This document shows, one piece after another, positions 1 through 13,029 of a stretch of 64,000 nucleotides of DNA. The notes beneath the pieces are model-generated. The model was not told the DNA's origin, did not search any database, and worked only from the letters and a program-made list of their open reading frames with translations. How positions within the stretch are numbered: position 1 is the first letter of the stretch; every line of letters begins with the position of its first letter. Source of the stretch: Dichetophora obliterata (taxonomy: Eukaryota > Arthropoda > Insecta > Diptera > Sciomyzidae); NCBI GenBank assembly GCA_963920525.1, contig OY986438.1, forward strand, positions 181,974,888 to 182,038,887, given 5' to 3'. Position numbers and translations under genes: made by a program.

Positions 1-375
1 AGTATAAAATGCTGCTGCGCAAAATCGAAATAATTTGCTCTAACAATAAAAGAAAAGCACAATATTTTGCGTCTTTAAAAGAAGTTAAGTTTATTAGTTT
101 TACAAAAGTGGCTCCGCCGATAATTGCTACAACCACCATTATGACCTCAACATATTATAGTTTTAGTATTTTTTCATATCAAAACACTGTTGATTTTGTT
201 TCTAATATATGAGTAGTTCTTTCACAAACCGAACACCTTTTTGACCGACACAATTCATTAGTGTAAAAGAAAAAATGTGATGTCTTCTATCTGCTATCTT
301 AAAAATGCGAGCTCATTTTTCTGACTCCCCAGGAAAAATTATTCAGAAATGGGCTGAATATATTTTAGTGCTTTA

Positions 376-591
376 ACTACATATTCATAGCGATGTTCAG
401 AAGATATACGTGGTCGTATGCCACCTCATATAAATATGTATATATAAATATGATCAAATTCGCCCTCTAGATGTATAGCGTGATGCATTTTGCCCTAAGG
501 CTTATGATCGCTATTACTGTTAGAATGTATTGCATTCTTAGGGTAGGTGGCATACGACCACGGATATCTTCTAACAATCACTATGAATTAG
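376..591. repeat. Palindromic MITE-like element
   Basis: Two arms of about 50 bases (376-426 and 545-591) are near-perfect reverse complements. Both contain the core TGGTCGTATGCCACCT preceded by AGAAGATAT. The 118-base centre is AT-rich and has no ORF. Size and structure suit a short non-autonomous DNA transposon. No clear target duplication could be fixed, so the superfamily is unknown. Confidence 0.6.
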
Positions 592-2613
592 TAATTAATA
601 CAATAAAATATATTATTTTTAAGTTGTTTATTTAATAGACAAAAAATAAAGAATAGTTTGTTCATAAAAATTTCTAAAGAGAATGTTTTATTGTTTCATA
701 CTTTTGAGAGCGTGCTTTTAAATAGTAGTTTTTTAGTTTTTTGAACTAATTTTTTATTTGAATAGTTTTGCGGATATAATTTTTATATCATCGTAATTAT
801 AAGTAAGTAATAAGTAATAACAATTTATCAATTGTTTGATGATCAAATTATAAACAAAGATGTTTATTATGTAAATACACACATTTTTTTAATTCACTGT
901 AGCCAGGACTGTATGTCCTATACTCAACATACTCAAGTTAATGTAACGTCATATAGTGTCTATAACTAGCGGATGATCAAAACGCTTCCAACGAAACCTC
1001 ATATGCCAAATTATGATTAGTTGCTTAGAACTGAGGGTGGAACAGATAAACATACATACACACATACAAAACTGTCAAACACATATCTTCCTTTTACTTC
1101 GCCGTAGTCGAGTAAGAATAGATAAAAAAGCTATCTTTAAAAATACTCATAAAAAATATATTAAAATTGAATTTGAAAGCGAGATGAAGAAATAGAAAAT
1201 AGCTGAAGAAAATAATTTTTGGATAAATACTTTTTTCTTCGACTTGTATTTATTTCTCTTATATTTCAATAGAAATATGATAGAATTTTGTATCTTCTTA
1301 CTTTTTTGAAAGTAATCTCTTTAATTTTTTTAATGAAAGCTATTAACAACTGATTTTACGTCATTTATTTCCATCGAACTAGTAATCTGCAACGTTAACG
1401 CTGTGACTTTTTGATCGTTAGCAGCTAATGATTGAGAATCGCTGTTGCTCTATGATCATTAAAATTGAAAACATGTCACTTAATTGAACATCTTCTACTT
1501 GCAATGATTTCGTATTTTCCGAAGTTTACTGCAACAAAGGATTAGATACAATATCCATCAAACGCATTGAATGTATTGCTAGACATTGGCAAGGTACATT
1601 GTAAAAAAGTCGCTATTTAAATATATGATTTATATAGCTGTCATCTGATGATTCTTGCATACAAAACAAAAAAATTATAGACTACTTTTAGTACGAAAAT
1701 ATAAGAAATATGTAGGATTTTATGTTAAGATATAAGGTCAAATACCCAAGTTTTTTGCTGTAAAAACGATTATGAATTCTATTGATCCTCATCGACGCTA
1801 TTCTATGGAATAACTCATATATGGTAATATCGCCCCTCACCTCCTCCACCCGCCAAAAAGTTAATTTTATATTGATATAAATTTATTCACAAATAATTTT
1901 TAATTTTCTCGCTTGTTGCTGTCCGAACCATTATGAGTTATATATTTTGAGTCCACAACCCGACTTCCACCCACACACTTATTAGTTCTTCGAGCAGGAT
2001 ACTGCCCAGTAGTTCGCGTCATCATTGACGAACTTTTCGTGATGATTTCTTGAAGGAAGTTTCTGCATGAGCTGCTGACTTGAAAAAAAATTCATACAAA
2101 ATATAATGCAAGGCAGCGGTTGTCAGCGCCTAACTTTTTCCACTCTATTACAACAACTTGAAGATATTCATTATTGTTGCAATTCGCCAAATCGCTCAGA
2201 TGCTAAACTGCAACAATACAGCGTTATCACTTCTTCAACGTTTCGGTATAACATTGCTTCACGAATCTTATTACACGTTTCGATTTTAATTCCTTGACAA
2301 ATTTTCTTTTATTCCTGTCTACTTTTCGTTAATGAAACTTCCTCAATATTTCGATATTGGGTTCGTGCATGATAAGTCCCGACGTTTCTGCATTGCGTCT
2401 TGCACGAATTTGGAACATTTTGAAATTTTCGTCAATGAAATGTATGGCCATATCAGCATGTTTCGTCAAGGATCAAGAAAAATCGTACATACTTCATTTG
2501 AGATTTATTTAAAACTGGAACTACTGGGTGCTTACAATAGTTTATGTATTTACTCTTTTATCTCTGTTTTATATATTGTAAATAGCCCAATAACTGTTAT
2601 GAGCTATTTTCTC
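592..2613. other. AT-rich stretch without supported feature
   Basis: Only short ORFs without recognisable domains are seen. The stretch 1900-2500 is slightly less AT-rich and has longer open frames on both strands, but neither strand gives a protein I recognise or a pair of convincing splice sites. Confidence 0.5.
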
Positions 2614-2659
2614 TCAGTGTTTGCTCAAAGTAAGTTTTTCGGCAAGACCAAAAGTTTCG

Positions 2660-2983
2660 TTAATAGCTTCCTTCTTGCTGTTCTTTGCGGCAGAAAGCTT
2701 TGTTGATGCAGCAAACAAACAGAAAAAAGCCAGCATTAAACATTTGAAATACAACAACAAAACCAACAACGACAGCAACATGCAGAAGCAACAATTTGCG
2801 CGCTCTTGTCGATTGTCGAACAACATTACGCGCAATTGTTTTATTGTGTTGTGCTGAGTGGGCATTTTGCGTCAGTTGATGCAAGCCATTGTTTTGGCTG
2901 CTCCTGTCGTTGTTGACGCGGTTTTTGTTGTGGTGGTTGTTGCTGTGATGGTTGTTGTGACTTTTGCTGCGTAATTTAGCCAC
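2660..2983 (-). CDS. Candidate host exon: Asn/His-rich N-terminus then hydrophobic segment
   Basis: The minus strand has a 107-codon frame. Its first 40 residues are rich in Asn, His and Ser. A basic patch (RQSTRARK) follows at about residue 58, then a hydrophobic stretch at about residues 63-92 (LLLLHVAVVVGFVVVFQMF). That layout would suit a signal-anchor (type II) membrane protein. The base composition, with GTT/CAA triplets, differs from surrounding repeats and resembles dipteran low-complexity coding DNA. The opposite strand is also open across part of it, so this may simply be triplet-biased sequence. No family is recognised and no splice sites were established. Treat as a weak candidate. 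Confidence 0.2.
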   Translation of the reverse strand: MAKLRSKSHNNHHSNNHHNKNRVNNDRSSQNNGLHQLTQNAHSAQHNKTIARNVVRQSTRARKLLLLHVAVVVGFVVVFQMFNAGFFLFVCCINKAFCRKEQQEGSY

Positions 2984-3945
2984 AACACGACAACGTAACC
3001 ATTCTAATAGATCGCGTTCCTGAGCGGTCTATCTATGCTGCCGCGTCGGTGGCGGCAACAACTATTCCCAGATGTTGCACTTGATGCATGTTTCAGTCGG
3101 GAGAACAGAAATTGGCATTAAATCGATTCGTTCCTACCATGGAAATGCCAGTGCAAATAAATCGTTTGAATTCGCAATTACAAACATATAAAACATCATT
3201 TAAGATCATTGAAAACAATGCCCAATAAAAACATTTAAGCTCCATTCTGTGGGCACGACGATGGTGGCTTTAGTGCCACTTTGACGAATGACACTTTATG
3301 GCCATTAACAGTTCAGTGAACTTACTGTTCCTGATACAGTGGAGTTGGCTAGACTATGAAAATTCTCCAAATTGTTCTTGATTTTCAATTCCATTGGCTT
3401 TTGAGCATAACATTTTTTATATAATATTTATTTATAAAAAATGTACACTTTATGTTAATTTTCCTATTTCAAAACTTATTCAAACATATAACAACGTATT
3501 TTTGTTTTTTTGATTTGACTACATGTGATTAATCTTCTTATCAAATGAAAAATTTTTATGAAATTTTGCTATCCTGTACATAATTATTATTTTTTATATT
3601 TCATAACTTTATGTAAGTTTATTTTAATATTTACAAAAAATATACAATTACAAAATGCCTCAGCGAGAAACTATTTGTAGAGGCTTACTAGGCAACTTCA
3701 TTAACAGCGTAATGATGTATTACATTAATTTACAATTTTTTTTCTCAATAAAAGGCATCATAAAAAAATCGATTTCTAATTAATTATAATTTTTGGTTTT
3801 AATTTGACTTAACCTTATAGGAATATAGAAAGTTATTAACCTTAACCTTATAGAAATATAATAGATATCGCCAAGGGTGGTCGTCTTACCATCTAGAAAA
3901 AAACAAATAACAAAAATATAACTGATTGTCTGACTGTAGGGACGT
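2984..3945. other. Non-coding stretch; moderate-GC segment 2984-3330 then AT-rich
   Basis: Bases 2984-3330 are unusually GC-balanced for this window and look single-copy, which could fit an untranslated exon or conserved flank. The rest is AT-rich without ORFs or repeats that I can name. Confidence 0.35.
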
Positions 3946-4405
3946 CAAAAAGTCACACGAAAATGTCAAGACACGTTAACCTATTTTTGGGTCGTAGAAT
4001 TAAGTGGCCTACTTAGTTTTTCCCAATCACATTAAATTTTCGAGATATTTATTGAAATTTAGTCGTTTTTAGACCCATTTTTAGGTTTATTTTCCTTATT
4101 TTTGAAGACCAAAAAGTATGATTTTACTTTAACTTTCAGAATATAAGCTTTTTATGAAATAAAAATACTACTTTCATTAAAAAAGTTGTAAGATTTCATA
4201 TCACTTATATGGCGATCGAAACTTTGAAGAAAGATTTATCGGAACTTAGAAATTAGATTTAAGCTATTATTACTTATCGACACAGATTGTAAATGAAGAT
4301 CAAATGAAGGTCAATATCAAAAATCTGAATATCTCGAGATTTTGATCTGATTTGGTAAAACTGAGTATTAACGTGTCTCGACGTTTTTTTGTGTCGTATT
4401 AGAAG
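3946..4405. repeat. Imperfect inverted repeat, possible MITE
   Basis: Bases 3946-3981 (containing GTCAAGACACGTTAA) pair imperfectly with the reverse complement of 4371-4401 (GTCGAGACACGTTAA). The interior holds a fragment of a second repeat family at 4198-4286. The ends are too diverged to define target duplications. Confidence 0.35.
4198..4286 (-). mobile_element. Fragment of the ATCGACACAG-ended MITE family
   Basis: This stretch aligns with the reverse complement of 37201-37292. Shared blocks are CTTATATGGCGAT, ACTTTGAAG and the terminal TTATCGACACAG. It corresponds to one half of the MITE seen whole at 37201-37443. The other terminus is not present here. Confidence 0.55.
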
Positions 4406-4410
4406 TAATA

Positions 4411-5253
4411 GAAGAAGAGACCTTGTGATATAAGGACCTTATTATATTTCCAAAAAATTTGAATAAGTTTAAATATAAAAAAAAATTATCAACCCGCCCC
4501 AAAAACGTACGAGCCTGGTTCTGGTAACTTTAATTACTGGTTGGGCCAAAATGGGTTAATATCTCTAAATCTTCGAAAACGTTTGAAAAACCTTTATTTC
4601 ACTAAAACCTTTATTTCCCTAAGAAGTAGGGAAACCACTAGCCTTCTGCAGCATGATCGACGTCATCTTCTCTTTGGCCACTTGTATAGTAAATCGTTTT
4701 CGTCAGCCAACAAGTTATATTTTCACTTATTTTATTGTAATTTATATCTGTTTAAAAACATAAAATCAGAACGAATTACTTAATTTTGATTTTATTCTCT
4801 CTAAATTGTTTCTTCTTGTTCCAATGCTCAATAAATTTTAAAAACAAAGGTAGAAAGACACTAAAATAAAACATAATAGCATTCTCGCAGCTATGGGATG
4901 TTAGCACCTTATTATTGCCATCTGAAAGGTAAAAAAAGTTAACAAAAGGTCAGTTGGTACTATTAATTGTTTAGTTATAGAAAATTTTGTGTGAACTTTT
5001 TTTAAATCATTTCAAGGTAATTAACTATTTTTTATATTGAGCACCTCAGAAAAAAAAATTTTAAAAACTAACGATGCCATCTGAAGTGTAAAGAAGAGGT
5101 CACCAAAGATAAGTTGTTATAATTTATATGTCAAGGATTAAGATTTTTTTTTAAAATTGTTTAAAACATTTCAAAGTCATCGAGAATTTTTTTATTCTGT
5201 ATCCTTCACTCAAAAAATTTATTAGTAAAGTATTTATGAATGAAACTCGTGGC
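4411..5253. other. AT-rich stretch without supported feature
   Basis: There are no convincing ORFs. A pair of similar short blocks (the phrase TGCCATCTGAA near 4917 and 5073) suggests an old local duplication and nothing more. Confidence 0.4.
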
Positions 5254-5592
5254 AAAACTATTCGTGCATTCTACGAATATTCGTAAAATATACGAAGTAT
5301 TTGTGTCATGATATCTTTTCGAATTGATTTGTGATGTATTACTAATTCCTGTGGTAGTATCTTCGAATTTATTCATTTTATATAAGAAATACATATAAAT
5401 AATAACAATCGTCAATTTGTCGTCCATCTCTCTAATGCCTCTTTCATTACATTCGTAGTATTACTAATGGTTTCGTACTATTTACGAATTAAAAATAATA
5501 TTAGTAGAAAAAAATTCATTCGTAGGTTGACCGTACGCATTATTCGTAGAATGTACGAAGTATTAGTTGAGTCTGAAAAATTAACATACGAA
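5254..5592. repeat. Cluster of TACGAA/TTCGTA motifs
   Basis: The hexamer TACGAA or its reverse complement recurs at least ten times. Two longer related blocks at 5264-5303 and 5532-5564 share GCATT, TTCGTA and TACGAAGTATT. Such dense short inverted motifs are typical of subterminal repeats of DNA transposons, but no outer TIR was located. Confidence 0.45.
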
Positions 5593-6169
5593 ATTGTTAA
5601 GCTTAGTTTGTCGAACAATTACCGAGTATAAGGAAACGTTTGATTGCAAGGTGCCTGGAAGAGAACGTTGCCTGTAAGCTAAAGAACTGGCTTCACAAAA
5701 TAGTCGTGTAATCAGGTATTGAAAAGTACACTCGCGCTCAAAAAAAAAGCCGTGTTAATAATTTGATAACTAATATATATTATTTTTCTTGATTTATAAA
5801 CAAGTGTGCCGAAACCATAAAGAAACAAGCACAAAAAAACTTTATAGAAATTCTCAAAGAAAAACATGTTGGGAGTCTATCGCACCTGATTTGACCTCTC
5901 AAGGTTATCACATTTTTTTTTCAAATTATTTTTCAAGTTGAAGTGTTCGAATTTTGTTGTGCCGACATTAATTGCATTTTTGCAGCCATTTGGACTGTTA
6001 CAAATGATTAATAAAATTTTTTTTTTTTAATATAATTTGACGTAAAATAAGGCTATTTAAAAAGATTTGATGAAATAGTAGCGTTTGTAAGGTAGCAAAC
6101 ATTATTTACAGAGGAATCAGTTTTTGACAAAAAAAAAAAACAAAAACGTTGAAATTAGCTCCATTTAGC

Positions 6170-6490
6170 ACTTGAAACAAGCAAATAGACTATCAGTTTA
6201 TACTTAAGCGTAAATTTTGTAGAATTGCGCAAATTATTAACATGATATTAAGAAAAAATGTTTAATTTAAGAAACATTTGCTTAAAACTCTAAAATATTT
6301 TTTCTAGATTATTTCTGGATCTTCTGATATTTGCTTAAAGTAGGACAAATTTGCTTGATTCATGTAAACAATTTGAATAATTTGCTTGATTTGAAGAAAT
6401 TATTTTCCTTGAATTGAGAAAAATTTGATTGATTCAAGTGCAAAATTCACTAAAAACTAGAATAAATTGCTTGATTTGAGAAATATCTTA
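6170..6490. repeat. Degenerate TTTGCTTGATT repeats
   Basis: The motif TTTGCTTGATT or close variants recurs several times, with a related inverted piece near 8095-8115 (AAATCAAGCAAAATAA). This resembles subterminal repeats of an old DNA element. Boundaries are not resolvable. Confidence 0.35.
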
Positions 6491-6794
6491 TCCTTAATAT
6501 ATTATTAATATTATTATTTATTTCACTGTCTTTGGATTACAATATCCTTACAGACTGCTTAAAATTAAAATTTACAAACTAATATATAATAATATATGTT
6601 TAACAAAAGAAAAAATTTTATATATTTTTAGAAACTCAAAATTAGATACGAAAACAGTTATTAAGTAATTTCTTAAATGATAATTTCAAAAAAGAAAAGT
6701 CTAAATTATTTTCAATAGACATTTCATTATACAAAGCACGATTGTGTGCATAATTCTCAAAAAAAAAATATAATTTTTTAAAATTATATTTTAG

Positions 6795-6960
6795 ATAAAT
6801 GTCAAATAAGTTCATGAAGTAACAGGTTGCAACAACAAAATTTTTGGAGAAAAATCAGACTGTTTCTTTGATCGCAACATCAACTCTTGAGTAGTCTTCT
6901 ATGGTTTCTGCAGTCTATCCTGTTTGACATGTTTAGATAAGAGTTATGTGTGCATATTTT
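6795..6960 (+). pseudogene. LINE ORF2 C-terminal scrap
   Basis: Reading through stops and frameshifts gives a peptide with CFFDRNINS that closely parallels the fragment at 40845-41030 (CFFDRYINSS). Both resemble the extreme C-terminus of non-LTR retrotransposon ORF2, where an RTNY-type motif precedes the conserved tail. Only about 50 codons are retained and no poly(A) or microsatellite tail was found. Confidence 0.5.
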
Positions 6961-9900
6961 TGCCTTTCAAAGGAATTTTTCAAAAATCAAAAGTTAGAAA
7001 AGTGACTGCTTCCTTGAGTTGAGAACAAATTGTTTTTTTCAATAATATTTTTAATAACCAACGCTGCGTTTGTTAAAATTAAGAACATTTTCTCTTGATT
7101 TAATTCTTGTTCCAGATTCTAGATTGAAGTACTTTAATCTTGTTTCGAGCAAAAAAATTTTTTTAAGAATTATAAAAAACTATGACAAAAAATAACCAGG
7201 TAGATGCAATTCGGAGAGCAAAAAACGAGAGAGCAAAACATTGGCGTAGCTGTAATGTCACTATGGACAATTTATGTTTATCCATTCAGCCATAGGGATG
7301 TATAATTTTCTTGTAACCGTATTAATCAATTGAGTACCCAGATTTTATGTATGAATATGTAAAAATACTAAAAAAAAATCTTAAAAATTTCATAGTATGA
7401 GCCGTGTTTAAAGATATTATACATAATTAATTGTAGTTTGGCCTTAAATAAAACAAATGAAAGTTTACTTTTAATATAATTTTCATTCGACTACTTATTT
7501 CGATTTTGTAGTAACCCATTTATTTGTGTAGCTATGTACGGCAGATTTAAACTGTCAAAATATATTTTGACAAGTGAAATTGCTGTTGGAGCACATAAAG
7601 TTTATTTAATGAAATCGACGATTGTTTGCTAAATTCATCGTGCTGGAACGGAAGCTAACAATTAATGAACTGTTTTCAAATTATTGCGACGGGAGGAAGT
7701 TATAGGCAGTCTAGAAAATCCATTGTCAAAACTGAATAAATAAGTAAGTAAGAATTGATAACATTTTCAAAACAGCTCATTTTGACGTTATAATTACGCC
7801 TTTGTTATTGTTTTTTTGCCGGAGAGAGCGTATTTCTAGTGCATTTACCTGGTTATTTTGCCATGATAAAAAACAGAATAGTAATCAAAATGCCATCATT
7901 AATTTGTTATATATTTTACTCGATTTTCGAAATAAATTCTGATTATAATTTTTTTCCTCTCGTATGCGATAACTTGTTTATGAAATCGTTGTTCGCCAAA
8001 CTACTGTGGGAATATATTCTACACATCATAAGCTATCGAAAAATAAAAAAACCACTGTGTTTTTTTGACGAGTTTCATGAGAACCTAGCCCTTAAATCAA
8101 GCAAAATAACTATTTGCTTAATATAAGAATATTATTTCCCTCAGTGTACCTCACTGTGCAATCAACAAAAGGATTTATCTTAAAAATCTTAAAAATAAAA
8201 ACAGTTTTATTTTGATATGGATGAATTCAAAATGAAATTTTTAAATTGAGGAGCAAAGAAAGGCATTAGTCGCATAAGATTTAATTTAGTTTTAGTAGTA
8301 AAGAAAAACTTCAACGGTATTAATTTAAATTGAAATTTTCAACAGATTTCTGTCAAAATTGGATGCCTGGACAGTTTTTACTTTACTGATGACATAATTA
8401 CTTTTTGAAATTCCAGTAATCGCATGATTCTGAGAAGATTTTAACGAATTAATTAAACATCATCTATCTCTGATCAATTAATGAAACCAACTGACCTATT
8501 GCTTGCCTGCCAGATAACATTACTCGCTCTTAGAAATTACATCAATAAGGTGCTATGGTCCCATAGCTCATGCTCGCGCCCTTTTTTATGCAGCAGTGTA
8601 TAAAACTATTTGGAAGAAATAATTCTTTGTTGAAAGTTACAAACAACTTTCATGCCTGCAAACTCATGGGCTCGACCATATAACAAAAAAAAAAAAAAAA
8701 AACTTTCGAGATTTATAACACTCATCGTTTTCATAAACAAAGTAAATTTTATGATTGTAATATTTTATGGAGCACAAGCAGCCAGCAAAAGAGTCAAGCC
8801 AAAGCCCGAGATGCTATCGCAAGGAAGAAAAGCCAACCAAACCCTGCCTACAAACCATGTTGATAAACTTAGCGAGCAGCTAGTAGCTACTAGCAAATAG
8901 ATCTTGCTTTTAGTCATATTGGCTGATGATAGAGCATGCGCCTATCGCTATGCTATGCTAATTAAGCTGAAGATCAGGTTCCTTTTCTTTCGTTGCGCAC
9001 AATAATTTTTCAAAACAATATGTTAATTTTTGTGTTTTATTTGTTTTTTTTTTATTAATTTTGTTTTGTTTTTGGTTGTTATAAAATTTTGTTTGTTTTT
9101 GTGCTCCTTTTTGAATGAGGCTATAACTACGGTGTCTTGAATAAAGTCTTGTAATCGTATATAATTTGCATAAATGTGCAATAAATGCGCTCGAGTAGAA
9201 CATATTCGAGATTTAAGGGAATTTATTTATTGGAGGCAAATGTTGAGAATTAGTTATTAGGGTCTATAAAGAATATATCTGGTAGCTTGTGTGGACAGGC
9301 AGTAACATTTTTTGGGATTGCAAAGTAGTTGCGGAAGTTCTAAGCTGATAGATTTGTTTTTGAAATTTACAACATGTAGGGCACACATTAGGCGTCGGTA
9401 ACACAAACAAATACACAAACAAATATATTGCATTTCACTACAGATACAAAGAGATACAAAGTAAAGAGGCATATTAATATTAAAGAAATCTACTTTATGT
9501 TTTAATTTATTATAAAACTACATATAACATATTTAAATAAAAATTATCCTTTAACTCTGTTTTGCCAATGCTTATTACTTCTTATCTCTTTTCACCGACC
9601 AGCACTAAACGATAGAGTATGACAACTTTATGCCACTTAATCGATTTATTAGCGCACTCGAGGATATAATTTATGTTAAGCTGTTATCTCGAGCAGCAAT
9701 ACGCGCTTTTGTTCCTACCTTTTATGCAAAACTACAAAAATATATAATATCTATATCTATAAATTCAAAGATAAGAAATAAAATGTAATATTAGACAATT
9801 TATTGCAATTATAGAAGAAGGCAAACAACAACAACAACAACAGCAAAATAACATTAACTGATTTGCTTATCTATATAGCGGAACGCCACTACAGCAATAA

Positions 9901-10717
9901 CAGCAACAAAGGCAACAAGTTCATCAAAAGTAGTTACCGATCTTCATGCAACTTCGGGTGGAAGAGATGCTGACGAGGGTTGGGGCTGAATTTTATAACT
10001 TTATTAAAAAACATTGAAATTTAAACTGAGCGCCGACACGATTGTTCTTCTATTCGCCACAGTTGGGCACTTGTAAGAGGGCAACAAAGCATTGTTAGAA
10101 ACAACATTAACAACATCCACAACAACAATGAGGATACGATGGCAAGATCCTTTAGAGCTGATATGACCCTCACACATATTCAGCACACCAGCACACAGAA
10201 AACTATTTCCACTTGAGAACTGTGCTGTGTACGGTATCAGATCGAGTTGTGAAAACCGAATTAAAATTTTTATACGGTTGATTATGTCAAAAATTGGTTA
10301 AACATTTTATTTTCTGTTTCCTCTAAAACTATTTAGTAGCATTATTTCGCGATTTAATTAATTCCACCAGATTTTCCCCAACCAATCTGTATCATAATTA
10401 AACGTTCATACCCAGGTTTTTCTTAAGTGGTACGAGAAGAAAGTAGCAATATTGTATCATGAGTAAAAAGTGATCAGTACCATCATCGGAATCGATTTAG
10501 CCTCGTCCATCTGTATGCATACGTATGCAATTAAAATTAAATGGTGATGAAAATTTGTTATATAAAAAAAACTAGTAATGCAATTTTATTTAAAATCCTG
10601 TAAATTAAATTAACTCCTGTAAGTAAAGAATGACTTAACCCTTTGATGCAACACCTCGCTCTAGTTACAAAACTGCCACATTGGGCTTATTCGTTACCCC
10701 AACAACAAAAATCGCTT
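6961..10717. other. Long stretch without supported genes
   Basis: Mostly AT-rich. The part 8620-10200 looks more like single-copy intronic DNA, with short (CAA)n/(CAACAG)n runs near 9828-9850 and 9895-9915. Several ORFs of 60-95 codons occur (for example 7839-8126 on the plus strand), but none has a recognisable domain. Confidence 0.45.
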
Positions 10718-10721
10718 TTAA

Positions 10722-11315
10722 CCCTAGGATGGGTAACATAACCTACTGGGCCTAAGTAGGCCCATGTAAATAAAACGGGAGATGTGACTTATTCTTTTAT
10801 ATATCTCAAAAGGCAGGTATGATGTTGGCAGGTTTGATGATAATTTGTAGTGTCCCCATAATTTTCCCCTCACAAAATAAAAAAAAAAAAATTAAAAACT
10901 TATACAAACTTTTGCACCGAAATCACAACCAATAATAATTAAGACAAAAAAAATTTGACACAATAATCGTTGTCGATATTGTCGTAAGCCCGCAACACAA
11001 CGCCTGCTATTATGCATCACAAACAAAAACACGTCCGAAAACGATCTCATGGATGCTCGAAAACTCTGGCGGGGGGGGGGGAGGTAGGGGTCTGGGCTTA
11101 CTGAGGCCCAGTAAGTAATTTTCGATGTTAAGATAAAAAAAAAGAAAAAAATTCATCTATGACCTAAGTCCGATCGACACAATTTTTGGTTTTTGTGCTC
11201 ATGAAGCATCACCGAAGAAGTCATGAAGTTTCAGATTGATGCGTCAAAAAATGTTAAATATATACATGTTTAAACTCAAAATTTGCCTAGTTAGGCCTAG
11301 TTGCCTATCCTAGGG
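10722..11315. mobile_element. piggyBac-like MITE flanked by TTAA
   Basis: The element begins CCCTAGGATGGG directly after TTAA (10718-10721) and ends CCTATCCTAGGG directly before TTAA (11316-11319). TTAA target duplication plus a CCC-initiated TIR is the hallmark of the piggyBac superfamily. The TIR is about 15 bp with mismatches. The 594-bp interior carries no transposase, includes a G-run at 11070-11080 and short palindromes around GGGCCTAAGTAGGCCC and GGGCTTACTGAGGCCC. It is non-autonomous. Confidence 0.7.
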
Positions 11316-11424
11316 TTAAAAATAATGATATACATTTATCGAAATAGTTCATTAATAAATAAATATAAATAAATATTTCGACTTATTAAAATAGTACTTG
11401 TATCGCTTGCGGCCGAAATTCGAC

Positions 11425-11765
11425 CACCTTTCTGAAATTTCAATAGGTTTTTCTCATTCTGAGGCGTTGACCTTGCCTTAAGAAAATGTACTGTACTGCG
11501 AAAATCTTAACTTTCAATACAAAAATACGTTTTACTGATAAAAGTAACAGTTTTCAAGATATCGGCACAACTTTGATGTCAAAATAAAGGGAGCTTTTCA
11601 AAATTTACTATTTGTAATAAATTTCACCATAACAATATATATTCACACATGCTACACAAAAAAATGCTTATTGTAGGGTATCCGTAAGAGTTAGTGAAAA
11701 ATGTTTTTTGTACATTGTATTAATGTCTAAAATTTCCTCTTACGCAATTATAAGTTCTTCCATTT
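11425..11765 (+). repeat. Dispersed direct repeat, copy 1
   Basis: Shares with 12290-12745 the blocks AAATTTCAATAG, CTCATTCTGA, GATATCG, AATTTCACCAT and TGCTTATTGTAGGGTATCCG, in the same order. No coding potential is seen. The two copies lie about 0.9 kb apart in the same orientation, as for an old tandem or satellite-like unit. Confidence 0.6.
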
Positions 11766-12289
11766 CTTATAGTTGAGGTTTTACTTCAGAAATATTTTTT
11801 CGACTCTCCTATTTCCTTCCGGTGAAAATTTATTTAAAAGAATTATCAAAATTGGTTCAGAAACACCGATTTGAAAATTTTTTTCACAGAAATTATTTCT
11901 TGAGCTGTATAACTTTGAAAAAAAATGTAAAAACAACATTTTGAAAAATTAAATTTTCATCAAAAAAATCATGAAAAGCTCATAAATTTCGATGACAGAA
12001 GAAACTGTTTATTTTCGCAAATAAATGATATGTCATATAAAAGAGTGTGAAAAAAGAAAATGTAATAAGAAAAGCAAAATTACAACAAAAAAACGTTTGT
12101 CTTATTTTTTGAGCAAAATCTAAATATTTTAGAGGTTTTTTGAAAACAATATAAAACATTGAATTGATGAGATAACGGTTAATCTATTCTTATATCTCCA
12201 AATTCATTTAATTGATCTCTCAGACAAAGTAAATTTGTTGAAAATCGATTAAAAAATGGCTGAGATATTTGCTTGCAAGGTCAAAACTT

Positions 12290-12745
12290 GAAATTTCAAT
12301 AGTTTTTTTCTCATTCTGACGCGATGGCCTTGCTTCAAGGAAATACGTTGTACTGAGAAGATATAAATTTTTTGAGATATCTTAATAATTTTAATGTCAT
12401 GTTAAGGGGATTTTTTTTTAACATACTATCCGTTGAAAATACTCCCAAGAAAGCTTTCGTATACCGTTATACTCCTCAACCAACGACTTTTGATACAAAA
12501 AGATGTTGCATTGAGAACATCTATTGTTTTCGAGATATCGCTCTAATTTTTATGTCAAAATAACGGAAATTTTTCAGACTTTACTACTTGTAAGAAATTT
12601 CACCATCACAATATATATTCACTCACTTTGCATAAAAGAATGCTTATTGTAGGGTATCCGTAAGAGATGGCGCAAAGTGTCTGAAGTATTTTTTTGCACA
12701 CCTTATCAGTGTCTAAAATTCCCTCTTACATTATATTTTTCCATC
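12290..12745 (+). repeat. Dispersed direct repeat, copy 2
   Basis: This is the second copy of the unit at 11425-11765. It is longer because an extra segment (about 12420-12510) sits inside it. Bases 12640-12662 match copy 1 almost perfectly (TGCTTATTGTAGGGTATCCG and flanks). Confidence 0.6.
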
Positions 12746-13029
12746 TGTTACAGTTTAGCTTTTATTTAATAAATGCTCTTTTTACACTCATATTTCTGGT
12801 CGAAGGTCACCAATCTAAAATGTAATCATACTGTGCAGCCAGATCTTTCATTTGATACCTTATTCACCATTCTATCTCTTTTTAGCCTGAGATTCCTTAC
12901 AAAAAATATTACAAACTTTCAACGTTAATATTTCGGGTCAGAAGTCATAAATTTAAATTTAAAAATGATTCTGCACATAAAGGGCATCGCAATTTCGAAT
13001 GATGTAAGTTTCGTTGCCATTATTCTAAA

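Noticed and set aside
2332..2706. 124-codon plus-strand ORF
   Set aside because: Composition is not clearly coding, no domain is recognised, and the opposite strand is equally open over part of it.
5206..5427. 73-codon minus-strand ORF
   Set aside because: Lies entirely within TACGAA/TTCGTA repeats and has no domain.
8652..8900. 82-codon plus-strand ORF
   Set aside because: Starts with a poly-A-encoded Lys run and shows no domain, splice signals or conservation evidence.
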